Positions 6,894 through 13,417 of a stretch of 25,415 bases of DNA are shown here, one piece after another. The notes below the pieces were generated by a model. The model was not told the DNA's origin. It saw nothing but the letters and a program-made list of their open reading frames with translations, and searched no databases. Source of the stretch: Acidimicrobiia bacterium (GTDB lineage Bacteria > Actinomycetota > Acidimicrobiia > Spongiisociales > ZC4RG35); the NCBI GenBank assembly GCA_009377735.1, contig WHTL01000008.1, positions 1-25,415 on the forward strand, read 5' to 3'. A program made the translations under genes and the position numbers. Numbering within the stretch: position 1 is the first letter of the stretch; each line of letters opens with the position of its first letter.

Positions 6894-7667
6894 ATGCGCG
6901 CAGCCATCATCTGGGGTCTGATTCAGGGTCTCTCCGAATTCCTTCCCATAAGTTCATCCGGGCATCTCGTACTGGTCCCGGCATTCCTCTCTCAATTCGG
7001 TTTGGAGACACCCGAGCCTTCGCTGGGAGTTTCGGCCGTTCTCCATCTAGGGACGCTGGTGGCGGTACTCATCTACTTCCGGACTGACCTCCTCAAGATC
7101 CTGCGGTTCCGCCATGATCAGGAGGCTCGTCACCTTCTCCTCCTCCTGGTAGTGGGGACCATCCCCGCGGGGATCGGGTTCTTCGTCCGCGATGTGGTTG
7201 CCGATCTCCAGGAGAGTGTCACTGCCGTGTCCATTGCTCTTCTGGGAACCACTGTCATCCTCCTCTTGGGGCAGCGCTTTGCCACCAGGGCGCGCCAACT
7301 CGAGGACGGCACATTGACCGACGCCTTCATCGTCGGTTTGGCGCAGGCCTTCGCCCTAATACCGGGAATCAGTCGCTCCGGCACCACCATCGCCGCTGGA
7401 AACGGCCGTGGCTTCGAGCCCGCCCAAGCGGCCCGCTACTCCTTCCTCCTTGGGATACCAGCCATTGCCGCTGCGGGTCTTCTTGAAGGTATGGAACTTC
7501 TCGATTCGGGGGGACTGGGGATAGAGCTGCTGGTGGGCGCTGTCGTCGCCGGGGTGTCTGGATACGCCGCCATATCCTTCTTGCTGGCGGTTATTCGGCG
7601 CACCGGACTCGTGCCATTCGCCGTCTACACCGCGATCGTGGGTTTGGCGGGTCTGATCCTTCTCTGA
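6894..7667 (+). CDS. uppP: Undecaprenyl-diphosphatase
   Basis: A 257-residue integral membrane phosphatase of the BacA/UppP family. It recycles the lipid carrier undecaprenyl diphosphate for peptidoglycan and other envelope polymers; extra copies give bacitracin tolerance. Both signature loops are intact: QGLSEFLPISSSGH (11-24) and IPGISRSGTT (156-165), which together form the active site. About eight hydrophobic segments are visible, including LLLLLVVGTIPAGIGFF and the C-terminal FAVYTAIVGLAGLILL. The length is typical. It is a monocistronic leaderless gene, and its stop lies inside a hairpin shared with the convergent SAF gene. Confidence 0.95.
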   Translation: MRAAIIWGLIQGLSEFLPISSSGHLVLVPAFLSQFGLETPEPSLGVSAVLHLGTLVAVLIYFRTDLLKILRFRHDQEARHLLLLLVVGTIPAGIGFFVRDVVADLQESVTAVSIALLGTTVILLLGQRFATRARQLEDGTLTDAFIVGLAQAFALIPGISRSGTTIAAGNGRGFEPAQAARYSFLLGIPAIAAAGLLEGMELLDSGGLGIELLVGAVVAGVSGYAAISFLLAVIRRTGLVPFAVYTAIVGLAGLILL

Positions 7668-7679
7668 CCACCGGGTCAG
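7664..7679. terminator. Compact hairpin spanning both stops of convergent genes
   Basis: CTGACC (7664-7669) pairs with GGTCAG (7674-7679) around ACCG. It contains the uppP stop and the stop of the opposing SAF gene. It is a plausible bidirectional terminator, without a T tract. Confidence 0.45.
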
Positions 7680-8179
7680 TCGCCTACCGAGACCAGGACC
7701 TCCAAGGACCCGCGACGGTGGGCGGTGGCTATTGCCTCGGCGGAATCGGGGGGAATCGCTACCTCTCCTTCCTCGCCGGTGGCGATAACGACCCCGGTCA
7801 CGCTGTTGGCAGGTTCTTCGATGGTGACGAGCCGTGCCTTCGATCCCGCCACCGCGGTGGTGGGAACACCGGTGACGATCGTCAACCAGTCCGCCGGGGC
7901 CAGTAGATCTGGATTCGCGACGAGGCCAGGAGAAAGGGGGGTCCCCTGTTCGAGGGAGTAGCGGCTCACCTTGTTGGAGATCATGACCTCAGGAAATACT
8001 CCCGCCGGTACCCGGCGCATCTCCACCACGTCCCCCAGAGGTGTTCCCGGAGTCACCGAGGAAGCGAGATAGGGGTGCTCGACCATCCCGTCGGGGGCAA
8101 ACTCGACCCAGACAATGGCCAGGACCAGTAGGCCCGAGATCGCCCAGCGGAGATACGGGGGACGTTGCAACCAATACAC
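7676..8179 (-). CDS. SAF-domain membrane protein, CpaB/RcpC-like
   Basis: 167 residues. One N-terminal membrane helix (about 13-28, AISGLLVLAIVWVEFA) leaves the rest outside. A SAF-like stretch covers about 40-100, with a DVVEMRRVPAGVFPE core and the LEQGTPLSPGLVA turn. The C-terminus (IPPDSAEAIATAHRRGSLEVLVS) resembles the end of CpaB/RcpC, which helps assemble Flp/Tad pili. No other tad genes are nearby, so a pilus role is inference. The start is GTG 8179, 6 nt after TAGTTT. Its stop lies 40 bp or less from uppP's in convergent orientation. Confidence 0.65.
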   Translation of the reverse strand: MYWLQRPPYLRWAISGLLVLAIVWVEFAPDGMVEHPYLASSVTPGTPLGDVVEMRRVPAGVFPEVMISNKVSRYSLEQGTPLSPGLVANPDLLAPADWLTIVTGVPTTAVAGSKARLVTIEEPANSVTGVVIATGEEGEVAIPPDSAEAIATAHRRGSLEVLVSVGD

Positions 8180-8185
8180 ATCCCC

Positions 8186-8191
8186 AAACTA
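8186..8191 (-). promoter_or_regulatory. Putative -10 element (TAGTTT) of SAF-domain gene
   Basis: Sits 6 nt before GTG 8179, in the 40-bp gap after the FmdB gene. Confidence 0.45.
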
Positions 8192-8219
8192 CGACTTGGT
8201 GGGACCGTTTTGAAGGGGT

Positions 8220-8543
8220 TTAGCTGCTCTTGGAAGAGGAGCTCTCAGAGGAGGCGCTGTCAGAGGAGGACGTCACCTTCTCCGTGGAGCTGTCCTTCTT
8301 CTCGGACACGGAGTCCTTCTTGGCGCCGTTCTTGGCACCGTTGCCGTTGGTTACCGCTGTGCTGGTGCTCCGGGAGTCGGTGGCGTAGAAGCCGGCCCCC
8401 TTGAAGACGACACCACTGGCATGAAAGACCTTCCGCAAATCGCCACCGCAATCTGCATGGACCTTCAGTGGAGGATCGGAGAATTTCTGGAATGCCTCAA
8501 CATTTTGGCCGCACTTTTTACACTGGTATTCGTAGGTAGGCAA
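8220..8543 (-). CDS. FmdB-type zinc-ribbon protein with Ser/Lys-rich tail
   Basis: 107 residues if read from TTG 8543, which gives the family-typical start PTYEYQCKKCG. The open frame extends to 8639, but that part overlaps the promoter and the divergent plsY start region. The zinc ribbon has Cys8 and Cys11. The second half is HADCGG, so His29 replaces the usual third cysteine beside Cys32, leaving a CCHC-like set. Residues from about 55 are low-complexity Ser/Lys/Asn and probably disordered. FmdB was named from formamidase regulation, but most members have no known role. A TATAAT box lies at 8577-8572, giving a leader of about 20 nt without an obvious SD. The GTG nine bases upstream of the TTG is an alternative start. 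Confidence 0.75.
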   Translation of the reverse strand: MPTYEYQCKKCGQNVEAFQKFSDPPLKVHADCGGDLRKVFHASGVVFKGAGFYATDSRSTSTAVTNGNGAKNGAKKDSVSEKKDSSTEKVTSSSDSASSESSSSKSS

Positions 8544-8571
8544 GGGGTGCACCGAACTAGGGAACACCCCC

Positions 8572-8577
8572 ATTATA
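8572..8577 (-). promoter_or_regulatory. Consensus -10 (TATAAT) for the FmdB-type gene
   Basis: It is the only perfect TATAAT found at a gene start in the window. It overlaps an in-frame ATG, which argues that this ATG is not the start. Confidence 0.5.
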
Positions 8578-8641
8578 GCCCAGAATTGCCTTCTCGGGGT
8601 GCGCGGGCCTGTGTCGTCATCCTCCTCTCCGCTCGACACCG

Positions 8642-8647
8642 TACACT
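8642..8647 (+). promoter_or_regulatory. Putative -10 element (TACACT) of plsY operon
   Basis: Sits 8 nt before ATG 8656. Confidence 0.55.
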
Positions 8648-8655
8648 CTGCACCA

Positions 8656-9255
8656 ATGAACCCCTGGTATGTCGCACTGGCCGTGGTTGCTGCCTATCTG
8701 CTTGGCAGTATCGATTTCGCGGTGCTCGTCTCCAGGATGAAGGGCGTTGACATTCTTGCGGAGGGGAGCGGTAACCCGGGAACAGCCAATGTTGCCCGGA
8801 CCTTGGGTCGCGGTCCCGCCGCCATGGTGCTTGCGGGAGACGTGATCAAAGGGGTCCTCGCCGCCTCCATGGGGACCGTCGCTGCCGGACCAGGTGCCCC
8901 TGTCGATTGGCTGGCAGCACTCACCGGACTCGTTGCCGTGGTGGGTCATTGCTTCCCGGTCTGGCATCGATTCCGCGGGGGCAAAGGCGTAGCGACCTAT
9001 GAGGGGATGATCCTCTGGCTCAACCCCCTCGTGGGTTTGATAGTCGCAGTTGTCTACCTTCTGATCGTGTTGATCGCCAAGGTCTCCTCAATCGCCTCGC
9101 TCAGCCTCGTCGTCCTTGCTGTGCCACTCCTCTGGTGGCAGGGCTGGGAGGTGGGTGGGCTCGGCCTGGTAGGGCTGGCGGCACTCCTGGTGATCGTGCG
9201 CCATCGTTCCAACATTCGCAGCCTGCTCCAGGGTGAAGAGAGGAAGATGGTGTGA
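8656..9255 (+). CDS. plsY: Acyl-phosphate:glycerol-3-phosphate acyltransferase
   Basis: A 199-residue membrane enzyme that puts the first acyl chain on glycerol-3-phosphate using acyl phosphate, the start of phospholipid synthesis. Family motifs are present: YLLGSIDFAVLVSR near the N-terminus, GSGNPGTANVART, and GHCFPVWHRFRGGKGVAT, the glycine-rich phosphate-binding site. About five membrane segments are visible. ATG 8656 is chosen over an upstream in-frame ATG at 8599 because TACACT lies 8 nt before it and the hydrophobic N-terminus starts there. Its TGA overlaps the next gene by four bases, so it leads the plsY-moeA-moaC operon. Confidence 0.92.
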   Translation: MNPWYVALAVVAAYLLGSIDFAVLVSRMKGVDILAEGSGNPGTANVARTLGRGPAAMVLAGDVIKGVLAASMGTVAAGPGAPVDWLAALTGLVAVVGHCFPVWHRFRGGKGVATYEGMILWLNPLVGLIVAVVYLLIVLIAKVSSIASLSLVVLAVPLLWWQGWEVGGLGLVGLAALLVIVRHRSNIRSLLQGEERKMV

Positions 9256-10469
9256 GGGAGCTCGCCGAAGCCCGAAAGGCGGTCCTTTCCGGTGTGGATA
9301 CGATGGATGTCGGTGCGGTCGCGCTTTCGGAGGCCCGTGGTCGGATCCTCGCCGAAGACACGGTGGCCGAAGGCCCGGTGCCGCCCTTCGACAACTCGGC
9401 GATGGACGGGTACGCAGTTCGGGGCGACGATGTGAAAGCGGCACCGACGACGTTGCAGGTGATCGGCGACGTCAGGGCCGGTCATGTAGCCTCCTCTCGG
9501 GTTGGCAGGGGTGAGGCCATCAGGATCATGACGGGGGCGCCACTCCCGGAGGGGAGCGACACGGTTGTCCGGGTCGAGGACACCGATGGGGGTGCGGAGA
9601 CCGTCACGATCATGGTTCCTGTGGAGGCGGGACGGAGTGTGCGTCGCTCCGGCGGGGATGTGGCCGAAGGGGATGTCGTACTCCGCAAGGGGACACTCCT
9701 CGGTCCACGGCATCTGGGTGTTCTCGCGACCATCGGCCATGCGCGGCCCTTGGTCTACGACCGACCCAAGGTGGCCATCCTCTCCACCGGTGATGAGGTT
9801 CGTCCTCCAGAAACCCCCCGACTCGCACCGGGTGAGATACGCGACGCCAACAGGGCCCTCATTTCCGGGTTATTGGGCGATCTCGGTATCGAACCACTCG
9901 ACCTCGGGATCGTCGGTGATGACCGTGAAAGCCTCGAATCGTCCATCCACTCCGGTTTGGAGTCCGCCGACGCCATGATCACCTCCGGGGGTGTGTCCGT
10001 CGGTACCCACGATCTCCTAAAGGAGGTGCTGGCGGACCTGGGCGAGATGGAGTTGTGGCGAGTGGCGATGAAACCCGCCAAGCCGTTTGCCTTCGGGCAT
10101 ATAGACTCCACCCCGATTTTCGGTCTTCCCGGGAACCCTGTCTCCGTCTTTGTGGCGTTCGAGCAGTTTGTACGTCCTGCTCTGCTGCGGATGCAGGGGG
10201 TCACAGAAGTCCTCCGTCCCCGGGTCATCGGCGTCATCGACGAGGATGTCACCTCCGACCCAGAGAAGGAAGTGTTTCTTCGGGTGCGGACGAAATGGGT
10301 CGACGGGTTGTGTCACGTGCGCCAGTCAGGCGGCCAGGAGTCCAACATGCTGGCGGCGACCGCCGCCGGTGACGCATTCGCAGTGGTCCCACTTGGAATC
10401 TCGTCTCTCAAGGCGGGGGACCCTATCGAGGTGGAGATCTTCAGCTGGCCACACGGGAGAACACCATGA
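9252..10469 (+). CDS. moeA: MoeA-family molybdopterin molybdotransferase, possibly gephyrin-like Glp
   Basis: 405 residues. MoeA inserts molybdate into adenylylated molybdopterin; a related actinobacterial protein, Glp, instead works in cell division with the membrane protein GlpR. Motifs include PPFDNSAMDGYAVR (44-57), IMTGAPLPEGSDTVV, then the MoeA/MogA-like core with STGDEV, SGGVSVGTHD and KPAKPFAFG, and FGLPGNPVSVFV. A C-terminal beta domain follows. The start is GTG 9252 in a GTGA overlap with plsY, after a purine-rich AGAGGA. It overlaps moaC by ATGA. Motifs alone do not separate MoeA from Glp. The GlpR-like gene 660 bp downstream favours Glp or a dual role. Confidence 0.9.
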   Translation: MRELAEARKAVLSGVDTMDVGAVALSEARGRILAEDTVAEGPVPPFDNSAMDGYAVRGDDVKAAPTTLQVIGDVRAGHVASSRVGRGEAIRIMTGAPLPEGSDTVVRVEDTDGGAETVTIMVPVEAGRSVRRSGGDVAEGDVVLRKGTLLGPRHLGVLATIGHARPLVYDRPKVAILSTGDEVRPPETPRLAPGEIRDANRALISGLLGDLGIEPLDLGIVGDDRESLESSIHSGLESADAMITSGGVSVGTHDLLKEVLADLGEMELWRVAMKPAKPFAFGHIDSTPIFGLPGNPVSVFVAFEQFVRPALLRMQGVTEVLRPRVIGVIDEDVTSDPEKEVFLRVRTKWVDGLCHVRQSGGQESNMLAATAAGDAFAVVPLGISSLKAGDPIEVEIFSWPHGRTP

Positions 10470-10963
10470 ACGGCGATCGTGTGGAGGAGCCCGCGCTCAC
10501 CCACATCGACGAGTCGGGTGCGGCCCATATGGTGGATGTGACAGAGAAGGAGGATTCCGATCGGAGGGCGGTAGCCGAGGCGATCGTAACCATGGATTCC
10601 TCCACTCGCGACCGACTGTTCGCCGGCGATCTACCCAAGGGAGACGCGGTGGCGACGGTGCGGTTGGCAGGGATCATGGGTGCAAAACGCACCGCAGAAC
10701 TCATCCCACTCGCCCATCCCATCCCAATCACCGCCATCACCCTGGAGGTGAATGCGATTGACATAGGTGTGAGGCTGCTTGCTATGGTGCGAACGACGGC
10801 GCCTACGGGTGTCGAGATGGAAGCCCTAACGGCGGTGTCCACCGCGGCTCTCAGCCTCTATGACATGGTCAAGGCTGTGGAGAGGGGAGTGACCATCGGG
10901 CCGGTGCGCCTACTCGAGAAGTCGGGTGGTCGCAGTGGCCAGTGGAGGCGCAAAGACCTGTGA
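10466..10963 (+). CDS. moaC: Cyclic pyranopterin monophosphate synthase
   Basis: 165 residues. With MoaA, MoaC turns GTP into cyclic pyranopterin monophosphate, the first stage of molybdenum cofactor synthesis. Expected active-site residues are all present: Lys58 (LPKGD), His84 (LIPLAHP), Glu117 and Glu119 (GVEMEAL), Asp133 and Lys136 (YDMVKA). The usual Cys before the catalytic His is Ala83 here. HMVDVTEKE, AGIMGAKRTAELIP and the C-terminal GGRSGQW complete the family pattern. The ATG overlaps the moeA stop by four bases, with GGGAG about 8 nt upstream. moaA is not in the window. Confidence 0.93.
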   Translation: MNGDRVEEPALTHIDESGAAHMVDVTEKEDSDRRAVAEAIVTMDSSTRDRLFAGDLPKGDAVATVRLAGIMGAKRTAELIPLAHPIPITAITLEVNAIDIGVRLLAMVRTTAPTGVEMEALTAVSTAALSLYDMVKAVERGVTIGPVRLLEKSGGRSGQWRRKDL

Positions 10964-11059
10964 CTTGCGGATCCGCGCCAGTTGACAACAAACGATTCCA
11001 AAAGAAACCGGGCATATCCAACTTGATGTATTAGATTGGGTTCTCGGTATCCGGAGAGT

Positions 11060-11124
11060 AAGCGGAGAGATTGACACCAGTTCGGTTCGCGTTGGACCGG
11101 GTAGACATCGAAAAGCGGAGAGAT
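11060..11124 (+). repeat. 12-bp direct repeat upstream of the GlpR-like gene
   Basis: AAGCGGAGAGAT occurs at 11060-11071 and 11113-11124. The second copy supplies the likely Shine-Dalgarno (GGAGAG) of the gene at 11131. The first could be a decoy or duplicated ribosome site. The gap 10964-11130 is more AT-rich than its surroundings. It also holds a 10-bp palindrome at 10967-10976, TTGACA at 10982 and 11071, and a possible -10 TAGATT at 11032-11037. No gene is seen in it. Confidence 0.5.
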
Positions 11125-11130
11125 AACAGC

Positions 11131-11571
11131 ATGGAAGCACCTGTTCTCATAGGGTTCCTCGTGATCGTGGCGGTCTGGAGCTTCTATCTACTGCCCTCTG
11201 TTCTGGGTGACCGTCGTCGGAACACCCCTATCAACTCGACCACCGACTTTGACAAGTGGGCCAACGTGATGTCGGAGGTGCAGCACCGGCCTTTCAGCGC
11301 CGATCGGTCTGCCCAGCGCAACCAGGTTCTGGTGCGTCGCCGCCGAGTCCTATTCTTTCTCATCAGTCTCACGGCAATCACGCTGGTGGGAGCGTGGGTG
11401 ACCAAATCCAGTGCCTGGCTGATCGCCCAGATCCTCAGTGACGTTCTCCTCTTTGGATACGTCGTGTTGTTACTCCAGATCAAGGGTGCGCACGATGTCC
11501 GTGTCGCCCAGAACGTGGCACCGGTCCGTCGTGAAGCTCGCGGTGAGACCCGCGTTCGTCTTATCTCCTGA
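11131..11571 (+). CDS. glpR: GlpR-like membrane protein (gephyrin-like molybdotransferase receptor)
   Basis: 146 residues. Helix 1 spans about 5-24 (LIGFLVIVAVWSFYLLPSVL). A basic-acidic cytoplasmic linker follows with TTDFDKWANVMSEV near 37-50, then RRRR at 69-72, helix 2 (73-90), helix 3 (95-117) and a basic tail. The features W..YLLP..., a short F...M helix and RRRR before two late helices match what I remember of actinobacterial GlpR. There the order MoeA/Glp, MoaC, GlpR also recurs. GlpR binds Glp and links it to the FtsZ division machinery. ATG 11131 has GGAGAG about 8-9 nt upstream; an upstream TTG at 11071 seems less likely. Assignment is by pattern and position, since sequence conservation in the family is low. 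Confidence 0.6.
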   Translation: MEAPVLIGFLVIVAVWSFYLLPSVLGDRRRNTPINSTTDFDKWANVMSEVQHRPFSADRSAQRNQVLVRRRRVLFFLISLTAITLVGAWVTKSSAWLIAQILSDVLLFGYVVLLLQIKGAHDVRVAQNVAPVRREARGETRVRLIS

Positions 11572-11582
11572 TCGACGACTGG

Positions 11583-11588
11583 TATCCT
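11583..11588 (+). promoter_or_regulatory. Putative -10 element (TATCCT) of tRNA-Ala
   Basis: Lies 13 nt before the mature 5' end, a normal spacing for a tRNA precursor. Confidence 0.45.
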
Positions 11589-11601
11589 TTCTGGTAGCCC
11601 C

Positions 11602-11678
11602 GGGGGTGTAGCTCAGCCCGGCAGAGCGCTTCCCTCGCACGGAAGAAGTCGTCGGTTCAAATCCGATCACCTCCACCA
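11602..11678 (+). tRNA. tRNA-Ala (anticodon CGC)
   Basis: A full cloverleaf. Acceptor GGGGGTG pairs with CACCTCC and contains the G3:U70 pair that defines alanine tRNAs. The anticodon stem CTTCC/GGAAG closes loop CTCGCAC (anticodon CGC, codon GCG). The T-arm is GTCGG-TTCAAAT-CCGAT. A73 and an encoded CCA end the gene. Confidence 0.95.
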
Positions 11679-13223
11679 CTATTCCGTATTCGAGACCGGG
11701 GTCGGAGAGGAATCAATGCCAGGGTCCACCGAATGGTTATTGTCGCCTCGCGATGATGACGGCCGTCCCAACCAAGAGAACCACGGCCCCGACCGCGATA
11801 AAGGATCCGGGCCAAACCCCTGAGGTGGCAGTTGGCTCAGCCGTCTCGTCCGCCGAAGCCGTGGATGTGGTCGTGGCGGTGCGAGGCGGGGCGTAGAGAC
11901 CGGAGGGGTCGTGGCCGTGGCTGGGTCCATCACCGCAACCAATGAGTGGGTCTTGCTTGGGAGCGTCCGAACGACCGTGCGATCACCATCGCGGGCGGTG
12001 AGGACTAGCTCGCCGTCCATCACTGACGCAATCTGGTCTTCGACGCGGATCGCATCCCGCCCTATGGGAGGCAGTGGTCTGGTCTCCAGGGTCTCGGTGT
12101 CGAGAGCGAGGAAGGTTCGTTCCTGGCTCTCGGTCTTCCGAGAGATGACGAACGTGGAATCGTCGAGCCAGGTAACCCCTTCTGCATCACCCTCGATGGC
12201 GACGGCATCTAATGACTTCTGTTGCAGCGGGTCGTATAGGTGTGCTGTCGACGATGCCTTACCTTTCTCGTCGAAGCTCCTCTCCATGACGATCAGAGAG
12301 CTGCCATCCGGAGCCGGCCAGGGCATGGCCGAGGGCGACTTCCCGGCCGGAGACGGTTCGAATGGATACAGTGTCGACCTTTCCCCGGTCTCCAACGAGA
12401 TCAGTTCGATCGATTTGTCAACGGTCAGGGCGTAGTTGGGGCCAAGGTAGGCGACCTCTGTCGGCACATCGGCTAGCACCCGACCCAATGGCACCTCGAC
12501 AATCTGGGTGGAGGGTTCGCCGTCTGTGGTGATTGCCACCATCCCTTTTCGTCCTGACGGATCACGGCAGAACAATGCGGCGATTCTGGCGTCCTTGTCG
12601 ACTCGCAAGGGGAGGCGCTCCACAGACATTGTCGAGAGCTGTCGCACCACGAGTCGACGGGGAAATCCCTCCATCAGGACGTGGGCATCTGGGCACATCG
12701 AGAAAACCGACCTTTTGTCTTCTGCTACAGCCGAAATGGCTCCTTGATTGTCCAACCCCATGAGGTGATTCGGCCCACCACCGCCAGCCAGAATGAAGAC
12801 CGGAGGGCCCTTGTCGACGGCGTCTGCCATCGCCTGGGGCTCGACTGTCGAACAGAGGCTGCCATGGAGATGCCCAGCCTCCTTGTGGAGGAATATCCCC
12901 GTCCGTTCGCCCGCAGCTATTTCGAAGCCGCACGACATGCCCCAGGTTGGGGCAAGGACCTCGATGCTCCCGCTTAGGTCTCCCTTCACCGAACGGTCCA
13001 CACGAAACACCCAAACTCCATCCTCATCCGAGATCTCTTTGCGTTCGGGTGCCTCGATGAGCGTGGCGATGACAGCAGCGTCCTGGTTCGCCATCTCGGT
13101 CCGGGGATCAATTTGCGCACAGCTACAAGCCGATGCGTTGTCGGGCCGGACAAACACCAACAATGACGCCAGAAGTGCCAGGACCAGAAGGCGTCTCATA
13201 TCGGTACGACGACGGTGTCGCAT
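11679..13223 (-). CDS. Secreted NTR/TIMP-like plus beta-propeller protein, apparent frameshift near 3' end
   Basis: The uninterrupted frame has 514 residues. Residues 1-32 form a signal peptide (RRLLVLALLASLLVFV, then ASA) leading to CSCAQ. A netrin/TIMP-like domain spans about 33-150: paired cysteines, FRVDRSVKG, SCGFEIAAGERTGIFL. Beta-propeller-like repeats follow to about 440. After VAVM (near 11930) the frame turns into an improbable Pro/Arg-rich tail that runs to the tRNA gene. Adding one base there restores a natural ending: a Thr/Ala-rich spacer, one membrane helix (SFIAVGAVVLLVGTAVIIA), RRQ and TAA at 11739-11737. The protein was therefore probably meant to be anchored with its domains outside. 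The start could be ATG 13223 or ATG 13199; the signal peptide works with either. Its function is unknown. Confidence 0.75.
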   Translation of the reverse strand: MRHRRRTDMRRLLVLALLASLLVFVRPDNASACSCAQIDPRTEMANQDAAVIATLIEAPERKEISDEDGVWVFRVDRSVKGDLSGSIEVLAPTWGMSCGFEIAAGERTGIFLHKEAGHLHGSLCSTVEPQAMADAVDKGPPVFILAGGGGPNHLMGLDNQGAISAVAEDKRSVFSMCPDAHVLMEGFPRRLVVRQLSTMSVERLPLRVDKDARIAALFCRDPSGRKGMVAITTDGEPSTQIVEVPLGRVLADVPTEVAYLGPNYALTVDKSIELISLETGERSTLYPFEPSPAGKSPSAMPWPAPDGSSLIVMERSFDEKGKASSTAHLYDPLQQKSLDAVAIEGDAEGVTWLDDSTFVISRKTESQERTFLALDTETLETRPLPPIGRDAIRVEDQIASVMDGELVLTARDGDRTVVRTLPSKTHSLVAVMDPATATTPPVSTPRLAPPRPHPRLRRTRRLSQLPPQGFGPDPLSRSGPWFSWLGRPSSSRGDNNHSVDPGIDSSPTPVSNTE

Positions 13224-13267
13224 GATCGGTTCCCATCGTAAACCCCCTTTCGCCTCGCAAATTGTCC

Positions 13268-13370
13268 CACCGCCAAAGGCGGGGGGAAGGCTTCATGTGA
13301 AGCAGGTAGCGGGGCACTGTTTCCTCCCAGAGATAATATGGGGGTGCTGGCCCCTCCCCGGCTTCGCCGG
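13268..13370. repeat. Cluster of short hairpins upstream of lipoprotein gene
   Basis: The gap 13224-13417 contains CCGCC-AAA-GGCGG (about 13270-13282), GCTTC-ATGT-GAAGC (about 13289-13302) and CCGGC-TTC-GCCGG (13358-13370), followed by the larger palindrome at 13370-13397. This arrangement resembles REP-type intergenic elements. No gene is seen here. Confidence 0.45.
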
Positions 13371-13397
13371 TTCTCCCCCCTCTTTGAGGGGGAGAAC
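13370..13397. repeat. G/C-rich imperfect palindrome in lipoprotein promoter region
   Basis: The arm GTTCTCCCCCCTC (13370-13382) pairs with GAGGGGGAGAAC (13386-13397) around TTT, with one bulged C. It ends 6 bp before the -10 and covers the expected -35 position, like the element before dapB. Confidence 0.6.
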
Positions 13398-13403
13398 TTC
13401 AGT

Positions 13404-13409
13404 TAGCCT
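13404..13409 (+). promoter_or_regulatory. Putative -10 element (TAGCCT) of lipoprotein peptidase gene
   Basis: Sits 8 nt before ATG 13418. Confidence 0.55.
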
Positions 13410-13417
13410 GTGGGCTG

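Noticed and set aside
8544..8639. Longer N-terminus for the FmdB protein from 8639
   Set aside because: It would run across the TATAAT promoter towards the divergent plsY promoter, and the residues are unlike the family.
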